In this document: piece by piece, positions 9,401-17,761 of the stretch
How the letters are laid out: the number at the start of each line of letters is the position of its first letter
Numbering within the stretch: the stretch's first letter is position 1
NCBI GenBank assembly: GCA_009711785.1
Contig: VENA01000016.1
Coordinates: forward strand, 64,476 to 128,475
Source of the DNA: Bacillota bacterium
Lineage (GTDB): Bacteria > Bacillota > Clostridia > Tissierellales > MES13
Direction of reading: 5' to 3'
DNA length: 64,000 nucleotides
Translations under genes and position numbers: made by a program
The notes under the pieces: generated by a model
What the model was told of the DNA's origin: nothing
The model's input: the letters and a program-made list of their open reading frames with translations, nothing else
Databases searched by the model: none

Positions 9401-11965
9401 AATTATATTATCTACCAAATGTAATATTAGTGGATTTCCTATAAAAATTATTGCTGCTAGAACGTAAACTAAAGTATTTCCAGGGAAAACTGTTAAGCCT
9501 AAAACTAATAATAAAGTTAAATGGATAGGAACTAAACTTCTTCTTAAATTATCTATTATTTTCCATTTTGAAACACTATTTAGTGGATTTTTAATACTTT
9601 CCTCTTTAGCATTTTTAACTTTACTTTTAAGCCATTTAATAAGCTGCCAATCTCCCCTAACCCATCTGTGTAATCTCATTATATAAGAACTATATTTCCT
9701 TGGATATCCATCCATAAGTTCAATATCAGTAGTTAAACCAGTTCTTATTAAACAACCTTCTAATAAATCATGGCTTAATATTGTATCTTCAGGTATTTTA
9801 TTAACTAATACTTTATTAAATATGTCAACATCAAATATACCTTTTCCTGTAAATATTCCTTCTCCAAATAAATCCTGATAAACATCTGAGTATGCTGTAG
9901 TATAGGGTTCTATACCTCCTTGCCCTGCAAATACCCTTGTGAAAAAGGAACTATTAGAACTTTCTGTATCTATACTTATTCTAGGCTGAATTAAACCATA
10001 TCCCTCTATAACAGTTTTCTTATCTTCATCATAAACAGCTTTATTAAGTGGATGACTTATTGTTCCTATAAGTTCTTTAGCAGTATTTAAAGGTAATTCA
10101 GTATCTCCATCTAATGTTATTACATATTTTATTTTGTTTTGTAGTATAGAAATATCCTCAGAAATAGTAGTATATGAAGTATCACTAAATCCCTTTAATA
10201 ATCTGTTTAATTCTATTAATGCTCCCCTTTTTCTCTCCCAACCCATCCAACGATTTTGCTTTTTAGAAAATTGTCTATGTCTGTGGAAATAATAGAACTT
10301 ATTATGCTTATGGGGATATTTTTTATTTAATTTTTTAATTTCTTTTAAAGTTTTTTCTATTATTTCTTTATCCATATTGGTTTCTTTTTTATCTGAATCC
10401 TTGTAATCACCTGCAATGGCAAAGTAAATATTTTCCTCTTTGTTTGCTAAATAAAATACTTCTAATCTTTTTACTAACTCTTTAGCTTGTTTTTTACTAG
10501 TTAATAATGTAGGTATTACAACTAAAGTAGAGACTTCTTTTGGTAAACCTTCTTTATATTCAAGCTTAGGTAATATTGCAGGTGAAAAAGCATGGGTTAT
10601 AAACCAGTTTATTAAAGAAATTGAAATTTCACTAGCTGGTATTAAAATAACAACTGCTACAATAAAACTTAAAAAATAACTACTCAAATTATTATATGAA
10701 TAAAATGAAAAACCACCTGTAATTAATAAAGTAAATACAACTATAGGTATAATATAATATGATAAAGGATAACCATGTAAAATATAATTAGATGGTCTAG
10801 TATTAAACTTTTTAAATAACCTTTTTCTTCCTTTATCTATAATATAGTATCCAATATGATTTTTCCTTTGTTCATTTTTATTTTCTTCAGCAAGCTTTAA
10901 AGCTTTTCTTGCTACATTAGTTTCTGTGGTATTACATTTTCTAGCTAATTTTTCAATTTCATTTCTGTAATATTCCTTAGATTGAAAATCCATACCTTTA
11001 TACTTACCACTGGGATCTAACTTTAATATATCTTCTACAACACAAAGTCTTTCATATACATTTATCCAATTAAGACTTGAAATATCTTTTAGACTAAGTA
11101 TGGCATTTCCCATTGACATTTTAAATTTTGCCTGTTCTTTATGGGCTTGTTCAGCTATCTTATCTATATCTAAATCATAATCAGTAGCTTTTTTTTCTAT
11201 AATGTCTAAAACTTCTCCATTGTCAGTATCCTGTTTTCTAATAAGTGTTAATAAATGTTCAATATATGCAAAATTAATTTTTTCCATTGTCTTTAAGTTT
11301 TCATTTACTGAATCCTTAAGATATATATTTCCTATAACCGTTTCTTCAGCTTTTTCCCATTGTTGATGTATAAAATCAATTTCTTCGCTAATATTTTTTA
11401 TATATTCTATCAATGCTATTCTTAACATTAATGATAAAGACCAAACTTCTGCAATAGATAAAATATACCTTGTCTGATAGGCTTTTACAAATCCTATTAA
11501 GTCTTCACTATCTAATTTTCCATCAGTATGGGAAATTAACTCTAAAGCTATTTCATATACTCTTGGAAAATCCTTTAACTTACCTGTTTTAAGCACATTG
11601 AGTCTTAAATACTTATCTTTTTTTAAATTTTGTTTTGTCTCTTTAAATTGTTCTTCTATCAAATAAAAATTATCTAAAAGCCATTGTGAAGCAGGAGACT
11701 TTTGCCGATCTGACTCATTAAGCCTTTTATAAATATTAGCTATGATTTTATAATTACTATTAAGTCTACTTATAAGAAGCTTATTAGACTTTAAATCCTT
11801 AGATACCATTTGATTGTCTGCAAGTTCTTTGGCATGTTCTTCTAACTCTTCACTATTTAATAACACATCCTTAATTCCAGGTATCTTTTCATCACTTCTT
11901 CTATAGCTTTTTAAACTTATTATTAAAAGAATCCCTGCTATTATTAAAAGAATGAATATTGGCAT
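3404..11965 (-). CDS. Cyclic beta-1,2-glucan synthase-like protein (GT84 / GH189-like / GH94)
   Basis: A 2853-residue membrane protein, the usual length for NdvB/Cgs enzymes. In order: an N-terminal anchor (residues 1-20), a helical cytosolic part, membrane helices near 400-455, a GT84 glycosyltransferase core with DGDTELP (D619, D621) and an LHRWVRGDW motif near 766, further helices about 800-1000, a glycoamylase-like middle region, and a C-terminal GH94 phosphorylase module with GSGDWNDGMN (D2534, D2537). By family knowledge the GT84 part polymerises UDP-glucose on a protein-bound chain, the middle domain cyclises it and GH94 controls chain length. It lies downstream of a sugar nucleotidyltransferase gene. 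The product could be a linear rather than cyclic glucan. Confidence 0.85.
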   Translation of the reverse strand: MPIFILLIIAGILLIISLKSYRRSDEKIPGIKDVLLNSEELEEHAKELADNQMVSKDLKSNKLLISRLNSNYKIIANIYKRLNESDRQKSPASQWLLDNFYLIEEQFKETKQNLKKDKYLRLNVLKTGKLKDFPRVYEIALELISHTDGKLDSEDLIGFVKAYQTRYILSIAEVWSLSLMLRIALIEYIKNISEEIDFIHQQWEKAEETVIGNIYLKDSVNENLKTMEKINFAYIEHLLTLIRKQDTDNGEVLDIIEKKATDYDLDIDKIAEQAHKEQAKFKMSMGNAILSLKDISSLNWINVYERLCVVEDILKLDPSGKYKGMDFQSKEYYRNEIEKLARKCNTTETNVARKALKLAEENKNEQRKNHIGYYIIDKGRKRLFKKFNTRPSNYILHGYPLSYYIIPIVVFTLLITGGFSFYSYNNLSSYFLSFIVAVVILIPASEISISLINWFITHAFSPAILPKLEYKEGLPKEVSTLVVIPTLLTSKKQAKELVKRLEVFYLANKEENIYFAIAGDYKDSDKKETNMDKEIIEKTLKEIKKLNKKYPHKHNKFYYFHRHRQFSKKQNRWMGWERKRGALIELNRLLKGFSDTSYTTISEDISILQNKIKYVITLDGDTELPLNTAKELIGTISHPLNKAVYDEDKKTVIEGYGLIQPRISIDTESSNSSFFTRVFAGQGGIEPYTTAYSDVYQDLFGEGIFTGKGIFDVDIFNKVLVNKIPEDTILSHDLLEGCLIRTGLTTDIELMDGYPRKYSSYIMRLHRWVRGDWQLIKWLKSKVKNAKEESIKNPLNSVSKWKIIDNLRRSLVPIHLTLLLVLGLTVFPGNTLVYVLAAIIFIGNPLILHLVDNIINKNYNLYKEKINSDIIWGFKRVIWEVLLSFIFLPHRAYMMADAILRTLYRVFISKRNLIEWTTAADIEKKLDNDVNGYIKRMKISIVIALLTIIISSVINLRNALIAIPVLALWIASPYIAYKVSEPKVSKVDKLDDSEIKLLRRLSRKTWAYYEDFASNNNNYLPPDNLQIDPPNGLANRTSPTNIGFLMISIISASDLGYITISNMVDRLNKTLTSVESLDTWRGHLYNWYDTKNLEPLRPFFVSTVDSGNFVGYLITVKQSLLEYLKTPIINKRLINGILDTINLTEDKSYKNEIKNLLEDDNYTLADFKKILELISKDNKNGFWNIKLSNMISEFNKEFDRFFFNYDDFDIDDDLIKSKLNDIKTEISLNSLEHIYEEILTHLEDNYNNSDELNIFKKKIITSLENIKEIKNNINVLNERIYNLINNTEFKPLYDTNRQLFAIGYQVEEQKLTDSYYDLLATEARITSYLAIVRREVPKNHWFKLGRALSIVKGYRGLVSWTGTIFEYLMPGLIMKKYSNTLLDETYKTVIKSQKLYGKNRKVPWGTSESGYYAFDFNFNYQYKAFGVPDLGLKRGLIDDVVVSPYSSFLALPYEPKEAIENTKSLIKEGLEGDYGLYEAIDYTPERIPFGENKGIVKSFMTHHLGMSLISINNYLNNNIMQERFHSEPMIKAGEILLQEKIPLRVIITKEYKEHVKPIENVETPDIQFKRTFDDLQYPIPQCHMLTNGRYSVLLTDGGRGFSKKDDIQVTRWRDDLTEKHGSFILLRDTKNNKSWSATYEPLCKEADGQKIIFGQDKAEYIRTDDNLETHTQIVVSSEDNVEVRTVSLINHGDKESNIEVTSYNESIIANHNSDLAHPAFSNLFIRTEILQEYNTLLAGRRPREHKEKIKWALHSVVVEGESVGGLQYETNRENFIGRGRNITNPKALYEPLTNTTGIVIDPIMSLRKTVKVKPNEKVKITFITGLSDNKEGAVELAKKYQRTSSLTRAFELAYTRSQVENNYLNLDYNQIKVYQDLLSHIIFLSPMRKKYQDIISLNKKGQSSLWAYGISGDNPILLVTIDNTDDISIVKEALKAHEYLKLKGLEVDLVVLNEDKSSYIQPLMDLIKDTVFQNQRSDLVDKPGGIFIRSANIMDEDDKILLYTVAKVILKGSLGGIEDQIYTDEEYDYPDIKEFKNIDFIHNGNKEREIDFSFFNGYGGFSKDYKEYIIKLKKGMYTPAPWINVIANKQFGFLVSENGSGFIWAENSRENKLTPWSNDPVSDIPGEVIYIRDEENGDIWTMTPLPIREGEEYIITHGLGYSKFEHYSHGINQDLTMFVSKDDPVKINLVKLKNNSSANRNLTLTYYIKPVLGVNQEDTRQFINTKVDENDTLLITNSYNDEFPNRIAFMNVSENVIGFTGDSEEFTGRDGDLNNPIALKREGLSGNVGSCLDPCGAFQIKVNLKPKEEKEITFMFGQCKNKENINRLVNKYKNVSICKEELEASKNNWDEMLGRINVETPDPSMDILLNYWLMYQTISCRLWAKSAFYQSGGAYGFRDQLQDAMNTIYADSKITRDQIILHCAHQFKEGDVQHWWHKSETTEADKGIRTRFSDDLMWLPLALTEYIIKTGDYTILDEEVKFIESEPLKEGEDEKYNIPTVSEEKASVYNHCIRAIERALKYGEHGIPLMGSGDWNDGMNKVGNLGKGESVWLGWFICLILKRFSSIAKKVNDNERAEKYLEVVDKISENIEENAWDGSWYKRAYFDDGTPLGSAENSECMIDSLAQSWSIISGCGSFKRTIEAMESVDKHLVKEDKGLILLFTPPFDKSSLDPGYIKGYVPGVRENGGQYTHAATWVIKANAMMKNREKAWKLYNLINPVNHTRTPIECATYKVEPYVMAADVYAVSPHDGRGGWTWYTGTAGWMYKVGLEDILGFKKVENRIYLNPCIPSDWLEYTMKYNYNDSQYIIVIKNPNKIYEGIKEIKYDEKVIDKDYIELKNDNKDHNIEVILG

Positions 11966-12000
11966 TTTTCCTCATTCCTTTCATTTAGTTTATTAACTAC

Positions 12001-12057
12001 AAAAATCAAAACCTAGAACTTTAGAGACTTATTATCTCTTACTAGGTTTGATTTTTA
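12001..12057 (-). terminator. Terminator/attenuator between the nucleotidyltransferase and glucan synthase genes
   Basis: Stem arms 12001-12016 and 12042-12056 pair with a single bulged base. An inner AGAGA/TCTCT hairpin sits in the loop, and TTTTTG follows on the minus strand. Only about 35 nt separate it from the glucan synthase ATG, leaving little room for a separate promoter, so partial read-through is likely. Confidence 0.7.
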
Positions 12058-12061
12058 TATT

Positions 12062-14527
12062 TTATTTTTTGTTTAGTAAACTTTTAACCTTATCACTAAA
12101 AACTGTTGATAACTCTTTAGCATATTCCTCTGAAAAACCTTCTGTATATACATTAAATAAAGGCTTTTCACTATCAGGAAGTATTAATGCCCATCCTTTA
12201 TCACTGTTTATCTTTACTCCTTCAAATAATTCTATATCTTCATCTTTATGTTCCTCTATTACTTCTCTAATAACTCTACCTTTATCTTTCCAGTGACATT
12301 CAATTTCTTGTTTAACAAAGTGAAAATCAGGTATTTCATCTATTAATACACTTAAATTTATATCCCTTTTTACTAAGAAATCTATTATTTTTCCAGAACC
12401 CCAAATTCCATCAAAATATAATACATACTGTAATAATTGTGTATTTTTATTATTAGTAATCATTTTTCTCATAACATCTGAAGGATTTGATTTTGTACGT
12501 ATTACATTAGTATTGTGTTCGTTTGCTATCTTTTCAATTATTCTAGGAGAATTATATGGTACAACTAATTTACTTTTATTATCTTCTCTTAAAGCTATTA
12601 AAGATATCAAAGCCATATATTTCTCTTTATCTATTATTGTTCCTTTATTGTCAATTAATATTAAATTTTCTCCATTTTCACTAAATATTATTCCCATATC
12701 TGCCTTTATGTCTACAACTTCACTAGATATACTTGTTAAATAGTCCTTTACCGAGGTATACTTATTAATAGAATTATCTATTTGTATTTCACAACCTAGA
12801 TCTTCGAGGAATTTTTTAGCATAATTTAATATGTTGCTAGACCTTGAACTTATTATTAGTTTAGGATTTTTTATTTTTATCTTATCTATATCCTTCATTA
12901 AATCTAATCCATATCTTATATATAAAGATGAAAAATTATTAACCCTTATTATATCTTTGATTCTATCCCTATTACATCTTTCAAAGTCTTCTCTATTAAA
13001 TATATTCTCTATCTTTCTCTCTGTATTTCTATCTATATTAGCTCCATGACTATCTATTATTTCTATATGAACTTTATTTAATTCAGAGTCATCCATTCTC
13101 ACATGTATGCCACCACTAGCCTTATAATGACGTACTGCAAATCTGTTCATTGCTACAGACCCCTCTGTTATATCTATTATTCCCCCTCCTGTGGATAAAA
13201 TCCCTGATACTAATGAATTCTTAATACTTCTTGAAGCATTAGTATCATCAGAACTTACCACATAGGTATCATCTCCCTTTAGTGTAGATGCAAAAGAAGA
13301 CCCTAATTTAGATGCAAACTCAGGAGTTATATCTATATTAATCTCTCCTGAAATATCTCTAAACCCAAAAAGGGTTTTTGAAACCTTAGTACCCCAAACC
13401 ATATTTTGATTAGCTACAGTATTTTCGTCTATCTTCTTATGGGGCCATATCTTAATATTTGGTTTAATTACTACTTCATTTGCTAATTCACTACCAGAAC
13501 CAATAACTGAATCCTCATATAAGTTAACTCTTTCTTTCAAAGCTACATTACTACAGATTACACTACCCTTTATTTGAGAATTGTTGCTTATTCTAGTATT
13601 TTTCCATATAATGCTTCTTTCGATAGAATTTTTGTATTTAATCTCACTATTATCACCTATAATCGTAAATGGTCCTAGTGTAGTATCATTATCGATATGA
13701 CAATTCTTACCTATATAAACAGGAGGTTCTAAATTAACAGCATTTCCTATAGTACTACCTTCACCTATCCATATTCCTTTTTCAATTTGACTTTCTGAAA
13801 AACTTAAATTTACTTTCCCCTTAAGTATGTCAAATTGAGTATCTTTATAAGAATTTAAATCTCCAACATCAGACCAATAATTTTCTATAACATAGCCATA
13901 CATTGGTATTTTATCTTCTAGTAATTTAGGGAATAGATCTTTACTAAAGTCAAAGTTTTCACCCTTATTAAAATAATCTAATACCTCTGGTTCTAAAATA
14001 TAAATCCCAGTATTTATTGTGTCACTAAAAACTTCTCCCCAACTAGGTTTTTCTAAAAACCTTACTATTTTATCATCTTCATCAGTAATAATTACTCCAT
14101 ACTCTAAAGGAACAGATTCCTTCTTTAGTAAAAGTGTTGCTTTTGAATTCTTTTCTTTATGAAATTTTATTGCCTTACTTATATCAATATCAGTCAATGC
14201 ATCTCCACTTATAACAATAAAAGTATCATCTAAAAAGTCATCAGCATTTTTAACACTTCCTCCAGTTCCTAAGGGGCTTTTCTCAATATAATATTTTAAA
14301 TTTACCCCCCAATGATCCCCTGTTGTAAAATAATCTGTTATTACAGAGGGTAAATATGCCATTGTTACTGCTATATCTTTAATACCGTATTTTCTTAAAA
14401 GCTCTATAGAATACTCCATTATTGGCTTATTTAATATTGGTACCATAGGTTTTGGTAAATCACATGTTAAAGGTCTTAACCTAGTTCCTTTTCCTCCTGC
14501 CATAACTACAGCTTTAATTGTAATCAC
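12062..14527 (-). CDS. Sugar-phosphate nucleotidyltransferase fused to a degenerate phosphomannomutase-like domain
   Basis: An 821-residue fusion. Residues 1-235 form a nucleotidyltransferase with the GGKGTRLRP signature (11-19) and SGDALTDID near 108. Residues about 250-370 are left-handed beta-helix repeats. The rest follows the phosphohexomutase fold but lacks the usual active-site motifs: KASGGIHVR (about 466) replaces the phosphoserine TASHNP loop, SENGEN (about 617) replaces the metal loop DGDxDR, and DSEKP (about 785) replaces SGTEP. So only the nucleotidyltransferase half is expected to be catalytic, making an NDP-sugar such as GDP-mannose or NDP-glucose. The annotated GTG start overlaps the SD; an ATT at 14518 has ideal spacing. 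It lies just upstream of the glucan synthase. Confidence 0.8.
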   Translation of the reverse strand: MITIKAVVMAGGKGTRLRPLTCDLPKPMVPILNKPIMEYSIELLRKYGIKDIAVTMAYLPSVITDYFTTGDHWGVNLKYYIEKSPLGTGGSVKNADDFLDDTFIVISGDALTDIDISKAIKFHKEKNSKATLLLKKESVPLEYGVIITDEDDKIVRFLEKPSWGEVFSDTINTGIYILEPEVLDYFNKGENFDFSKDLFPKLLEDKIPMYGYVIENYWSDVGDLNSYKDTQFDILKGKVNLSFSESQIEKGIWIGEGSTIGNAVNLEPPVYIGKNCHIDNDTTLGPFTIIGDNSEIKYKNSIERSIIWKNTRISNNSQIKGSVICSNVALKERVNLYEDSVIGSGSELANEVVIKPNIKIWPHKKIDENTVANQNMVWGTKVSKTLFGFRDISGEINIDITPEFASKLGSSFASTLKGDDTYVVSSDDTNASRSIKNSLVSGILSTGGGIIDITEGSVAMNRFAVRHYKASGGIHVRMDDSELNKVHIEIIDSHGANIDRNTERKIENIFNREDFERCNRDRIKDIIRVNNFSSLYIRYGLDLMKDIDKIKIKNPKLIISSRSSNILNYAKKFLEDLGCEIQIDNSINKYTSVKDYLTSISSEVVDIKADMGIIFSENGENLILIDNKGTIIDKEKYMALISLIALREDNKSKLVVPYNSPRIIEKIANEHNTNVIRTKSNPSDVMRKMITNNKNTQLLQYVLYFDGIWGSGKIIDFLVKRDINLSVLIDEIPDFHFVKQEIECHWKDKGRVIREVIEEHKDEDIELFEGVKINSDKGWALILPDSEKPLFNVYTEGFSEEYAKELSTVFSDKVKSLLNKK

Positions 14528-14625
14528 TCCTTTTATATTTAAGTTAAAATCTCTAACTTACTTTCTTTTAATTTTTTTAGATACTTATAATCTATTTTTA
14601 ACAGATATTAAAAAATTTATGTAAA

Positions 14626-14665
14626 AAAACCTTCGATTTACAAACTAATGTAAATCAAAGGTTTT
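14626..14665 (-). terminator. Terminator of the symporter-racemase operon
   Basis: A 16-bp stem (14626-14641 with 14650-14665) with one mismatch and a T7 run on the minus strand, 33 nt after the racemase stop. Confidence 0.85.
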
Positions 14666-14697
14666 AATAATCAATATAAAAAAGAGTACAAACTAAT

Positions 14698-15402
14698 TTA
14701 GTTTGTACCCTTTAACTTTTTTCCTCCATATTCAATTGCTTTTTTTGCAATTACATCTAAAGGATCTATAAAATTCCCTTCAAACCCATATATATCATAA
14801 GCTGCAGATAGTTCTGTACAACCTAATATAAAAACTTCTATTCCTTGATTTCTCAAATGTATTAAAACATCTTTAAAATTACTAATAGAGTCTTTATCAT
14901 TACCCTTTTTTATATCATATATAAATTTAGATACACAATCTTGCTTTTCTTTATCTAATTTATATAATTTAACTCCATTTTTATTAAAATATTTATCATA
15001 TACTTCTGATTTAGCTGTACCTTCTGTAGATAATAACCCTATTTTTTTATTTGGATAATATTTTAAAATATAATTAGTTGTCTCTTCAATCATATTTAAA
15101 AGGGGGATATTTATATTTTTAATAATATCATCATAAAAATAATGGGCTGTATTACAGGGCATTACTAAATACTTTGCACCTGATTTTTCTAATATTTTAG
15201 CTGACTTTATTAATTCTTCCTTAGGATCTTCACCCTTATTTAAAATATAGGAAGTTCTATCAGGTATTTTAGTGTTATTTTCTATTGTTATTTGTAGATG
15301 TTCTTGATCCTTTTTAGCATCCGTTAAAGAAACAATTCTTTTAAAAAGATTCACAGTTGCTAATGGACCCATACCACCTATTATTCCTAATTTTTTATTC
15401 AT
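14698..15402 (-). CDS. Aspartate/glutamate racemase family protein
   Basis: A 234-residue Asp/Glu racemase. The two catalytic cysteines of the family are present: VMPCNTAHYF (C83) and ILGCTELS (C195), each followed by T/N as expected. The N-terminus KLGIIGGMGP is typical of the RacX/aspartate-racemase branch. I use the second ATG at 15402, which has GGTGG five bases upstream; the first ATG at 15414 has no ribosome site. It follows the amino-acid symporter gene by 18 nt and shares its terminator, which suggests that the imported acidic amino acid is its substrate. Aspartate versus glutamate cannot be decided from sequence. Confidence 0.8.
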   Translation of the reverse strand: MNKKLGIIGGMGPLATVNLFKRIVSLTDAKKDQEHLQITIENNTKIPDRTSYILNKGEDPKEELIKSAKILEKSGAKYLVMPCNTAHYFYDDIIKNINIPLLNMIEETTNYILKYYPNKKIGLLSTEGTAKSEVYDKYFNKNGVKLYKLDKEKQDCVSKFIYDIKKGNDKDSISNFKDVLIHLRNQGIEVFILGCTELSAAYDIYGFEGNFIDPLDVIAKKAIEYGGKKLKGTN

Positions 15403-15420
15403 TTTTTCCACCATCTTTTT

Positions 15421-16647
15421 TTAAGCTGTGGTTTTTAATTCTTCAGGTTCGTCTAATTCACCCTCAGTTGCTGCAATAATAGTAGCTGCTGAAGTATCTC
15501 CAACTACATTTATTGAAGTTCTTGCCATATCTAATACTCTGTCTATACCTGCTACTAAAGCTACTCCTTCTAAAGGTAATCCTACTGATTGTAATACTAT
15601 AGATAGCATTATCATACCTGCACCAGGTACCCCAGCTGTACCGATAGAACCTAATGTTGCTGTTAGTACAATTGTTGCCATTTGTGCAAATGTCAATTCA
15701 ATTCCATAAACTTGAGCAATGAAAAGTGCACATACTCCTTGATATAAAGCTGTACCATCCATATTTATAGTAGCTCCTAAAGGAAGTACAAAACTTGCTA
15801 TTTTATCAGAAACACCTATATTTTCCTTTACAGATTTAATACTTACTGGTAGTGTACCAGAACTACTACTTGTAGAATAAGCTGTTACTGCTGCTGGTAG
15901 TACTCCTTTGAAGAATTTAAAAGGATTTAGTTTTGCAAATATTCTTACTGCTGGTCCATAAACTAAAAATGCATGTAATAAACAACCTAAATATACTGCA
16001 ATTATAACTTTTATTAACGGTAATAATACAGAAGGTCCGTTACTAGCTACAACTGGTGCTATAAGTCCAAATACACCATATGGAGCTAACTTCATTATAA
16101 AAGCTGTAATACTATACATAATTTCAGCTAAACTATCAAAGAAATCGATAAAAGGTTTTCCTTTTTCATCAGGTAAAGATGTAACTCCTATTCCTAAGAA
16201 AAGTGCAAAAGCAATAATTTGTAACATATTACCTTGAACTAACCCATTTAGTGGATTTCTAGGTATAATATTTAATAATGTTTCTATAAGTGCTGGTTGT
16301 TCTTTAGCTGTTGTTTCTGTAGCCTTTACTGCCATATCTAATCCTACACCTGGTTGGAATACTCCACCTAGGATAAGTCCTATAGTAATTGCAAAGGCTG
16401 TAGTTACTAGATAATAAAGAACAGTCTTTCCACCTATTCTACCAAGAGTCTTAGGATCTCCTACACTGGATGCACCTACTATTAATGATGCAAATACTAA
16501 TGGTACAATTATCATTTTAATTAAATTAATAAATAAAGTCCCTATAGGCTGGATAAATGTTGTTGCAATTGCTGGATTTCCTCCTAAAGCTAGCCCAACA
16601 ACTATACCTGCTAACAAACCAAGTAAAATTTTAGTAGTTAGTTTCAA
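15421..16647 (-). CDS. Dicarboxylate/amino acid:cation symporter (DAACS, GltP-like)
   Basis: A 408-residue transporter of the GltP/GltT family with about eight membrane helices and two re-entrant loops. Family signatures are present: the serine-rich loop AYSTSSSSGTLPVS and the NMDGTALYQG motif, followed by a GVPGAGMIML stretch. It should import glutamate, aspartate or C4-dicarboxylates with Na+ or H+. The start is TTG behind GGAGGAG with 6-nt spacing. It is the first gene of a pair with the Asp/Glu racemase. About 115 nt upstream is a direct repeat like the GlnL target of Bacillus, and a GlnK/GlnL-like regulator pair lies directly upstream, so two-component control is likely. Confidence 0.88.
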   Translation of the reverse strand: MKLTTKILLGLLAGIVVGLALGGNPAIATTFIQPIGTLFINLIKMIIVPLVFASLIVGASSVGDPKTLGRIGGKTVLYYLVTTAFAITIGLILGGVFQPGVGLDMAVKATETTAKEQPALIETLLNIIPRNPLNGLVQGNMLQIIAFALFLGIGVTSLPDEKGKPFIDFFDSLAEIMYSITAFIMKLAPYGVFGLIAPVVASNGPSVLLPLIKVIIAVYLGCLLHAFLVYGPAVRIFAKLNPFKFFKGVLPAAVTAYSTSSSSGTLPVSIKSVKENIGVSDKIASFVLPLGATINMDGTALYQGVCALFIAQVYGIELTFAQMATIVLTATLGSIGTAGVPGAGMIMLSIVLQSVGLPLEGVALVAGIDRVLDMARTSINVVGDTSAATIIAATEGELDEPEELKTTA

Positions 16648-16759
16648 TATTAACTCCTCCTTAAATTTTGTACTCGTTAATTCTTAATTTAATCCCCCTC
16701 TGAGATTTATGTAGACTTAACAAGCTATAATAATGATAATGTTTTCCCTACCTATTCCG

Positions 16760-16775
16760 ACATAAACAAACAAAA
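16760..16775 (-). promoter_or_regulatory. Putative GlnL-type operator (direct repeat)
   Basis: The minus strand reads TTTTGT-TTGT-TTATGT. B. subtilis GlnL recognises TTTTGT-N4-TTTTGT; this copy has one mismatch in the second half. It sits between the GlnL-like regulator gene and the symporter it would control. The link is an inference. Confidence 0.45.
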
Positions 16776-16830
16776 TAATACTTTAAAAATTCTGATAATT
16801 CTTAAACATAATAATATTTTACTCCTAATA

Positions 16831-16863
16831 AAAATAACCTTAGGCTATGCCTAAGGTTATTTT
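16831..16863 (-). terminator. Terminator of the two-component operon
   Basis: A perfect 15-bp stem (16831-16845 with 16849-16863) and a 3-nt loop, with T-rich sequence on the minus strand. It overlaps the stop codon of the response regulator gene. Confidence 0.9.
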
Positions 16864-17749
16864 ATATATTATTTAATGATATTAATATTCCCTCAAGAAA
16901 CTTTTTTATGTTTACCTTCCCACTATATTTTGATTTTCCCCTTGCAAAATCCATTTGTTTTCTTACTTCTGTAAAATCATAAAGAATACTTGCATATCTA
17001 GAAAAAAAGTCATTACTATAATCTTCTATACCTATATTAGCAATATTTTTAAGTCCCTTATTAATAGCTCTTCTTATTCTTTGTTCTATGGCACCTACAT
17101 TAGATGATACTTCGTATTCTTCTTTATATTTTTTATTTAAATAACTATATAAGTCCGATAATTTATAATTCATAATATTTTCACTATTTTTATTTTCTAA
17201 CCAAAGAACTATTTCCACAATATCATTATTCCCTGCTTCACCTAATATACCTAACTTAGCTAAAATTGTTTCTATTTTTTCTCTGTCTGTTTTTCTTTTT
17301 ATTTCATTTGATGATGTTCCTTTTAAAAAACTTATAGTTTCCATAGCATCTTCAAAATTTTTAATTATTTTTGTCATTTTCATTTTTTCTTTCACTTTTT
17401 TTATAACTGAAATAACCTCAATTACGTTTATAGGTTTGTTAATATAAAGTTCAATACCTTCTTTATAAGCTTTAGAAACTATATCCTTAGCATTTACCTC
17501 TGATATCATTATAAAAACAGAATCACATTTTTCTTTTCTTAACCTTGAAACTATACCTATTCCGTCCACATCGGGCAATAATAAATCAACTAAAACTATA
17601 TCGGGATTTAATGTTTTTATATCCTCTATAGCTTCTTTACCATTATCTGAAAATCCTATAATATCCCCTAAATTATTCTTTATAATAATATTTTTTAAAA
17701 CCCGTTGTATTACCTTATCATCATCTACTATATAAAACCTATCGTTCAT
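16862..17749 (-). CDS. Response regulator, GlnL (YcbB)-like
   Basis: A 295-residue two-component regulator. Residues 3-120 form a receiver domain with phospho-acceptor D55, the acidic pair D9/D10 (DDD at 9-11) and K105 (YINKP). The C-terminal part from about 155 matches the YcbB/GlnL DNA-binding domain: a conserved EQRIRRAINKGL stretch, then GIEDYSNDFFSRYASILYDF and a final GKVNIKKF. It is co-transcribed with the kinase upstream (12-nt gap). In Bacillus the homologous GlnK-GlnL pair responds to glutamine and drives glutaminase and a transporter. Here the adjacent symporter-racemase pair is the obvious target. The family call is firm; the ligand is inferred. Confidence 0.85.
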   Translation of the reverse strand: MNDRFYIVDDDKVIQRVLKNIIIKNNLGDIIGFSDNGKEAIEDIKTLNPDIVLVDLLLPDVDGIGIVSRLRKEKCDSVFIMISEVNAKDIVSKAYKEGIELYINKPINVIEVISVIKKVKEKMKMTKIIKNFEDAMETISFLKGTSSNEIKRKTDREKIETILAKLGILGEAGNNDIVEIVLWLENKNSENIMNYKLSDLYSYLNKKYKEEYEVSSNVGAIEQRIRRAINKGLKNIANIGIEDYSNDFFSRYASILYDFTEVRKQMDFARGKSKYSGKVNIKKFLEGILISLNNI

Positions 17750-17761
17750 ATTATCCCTTCC

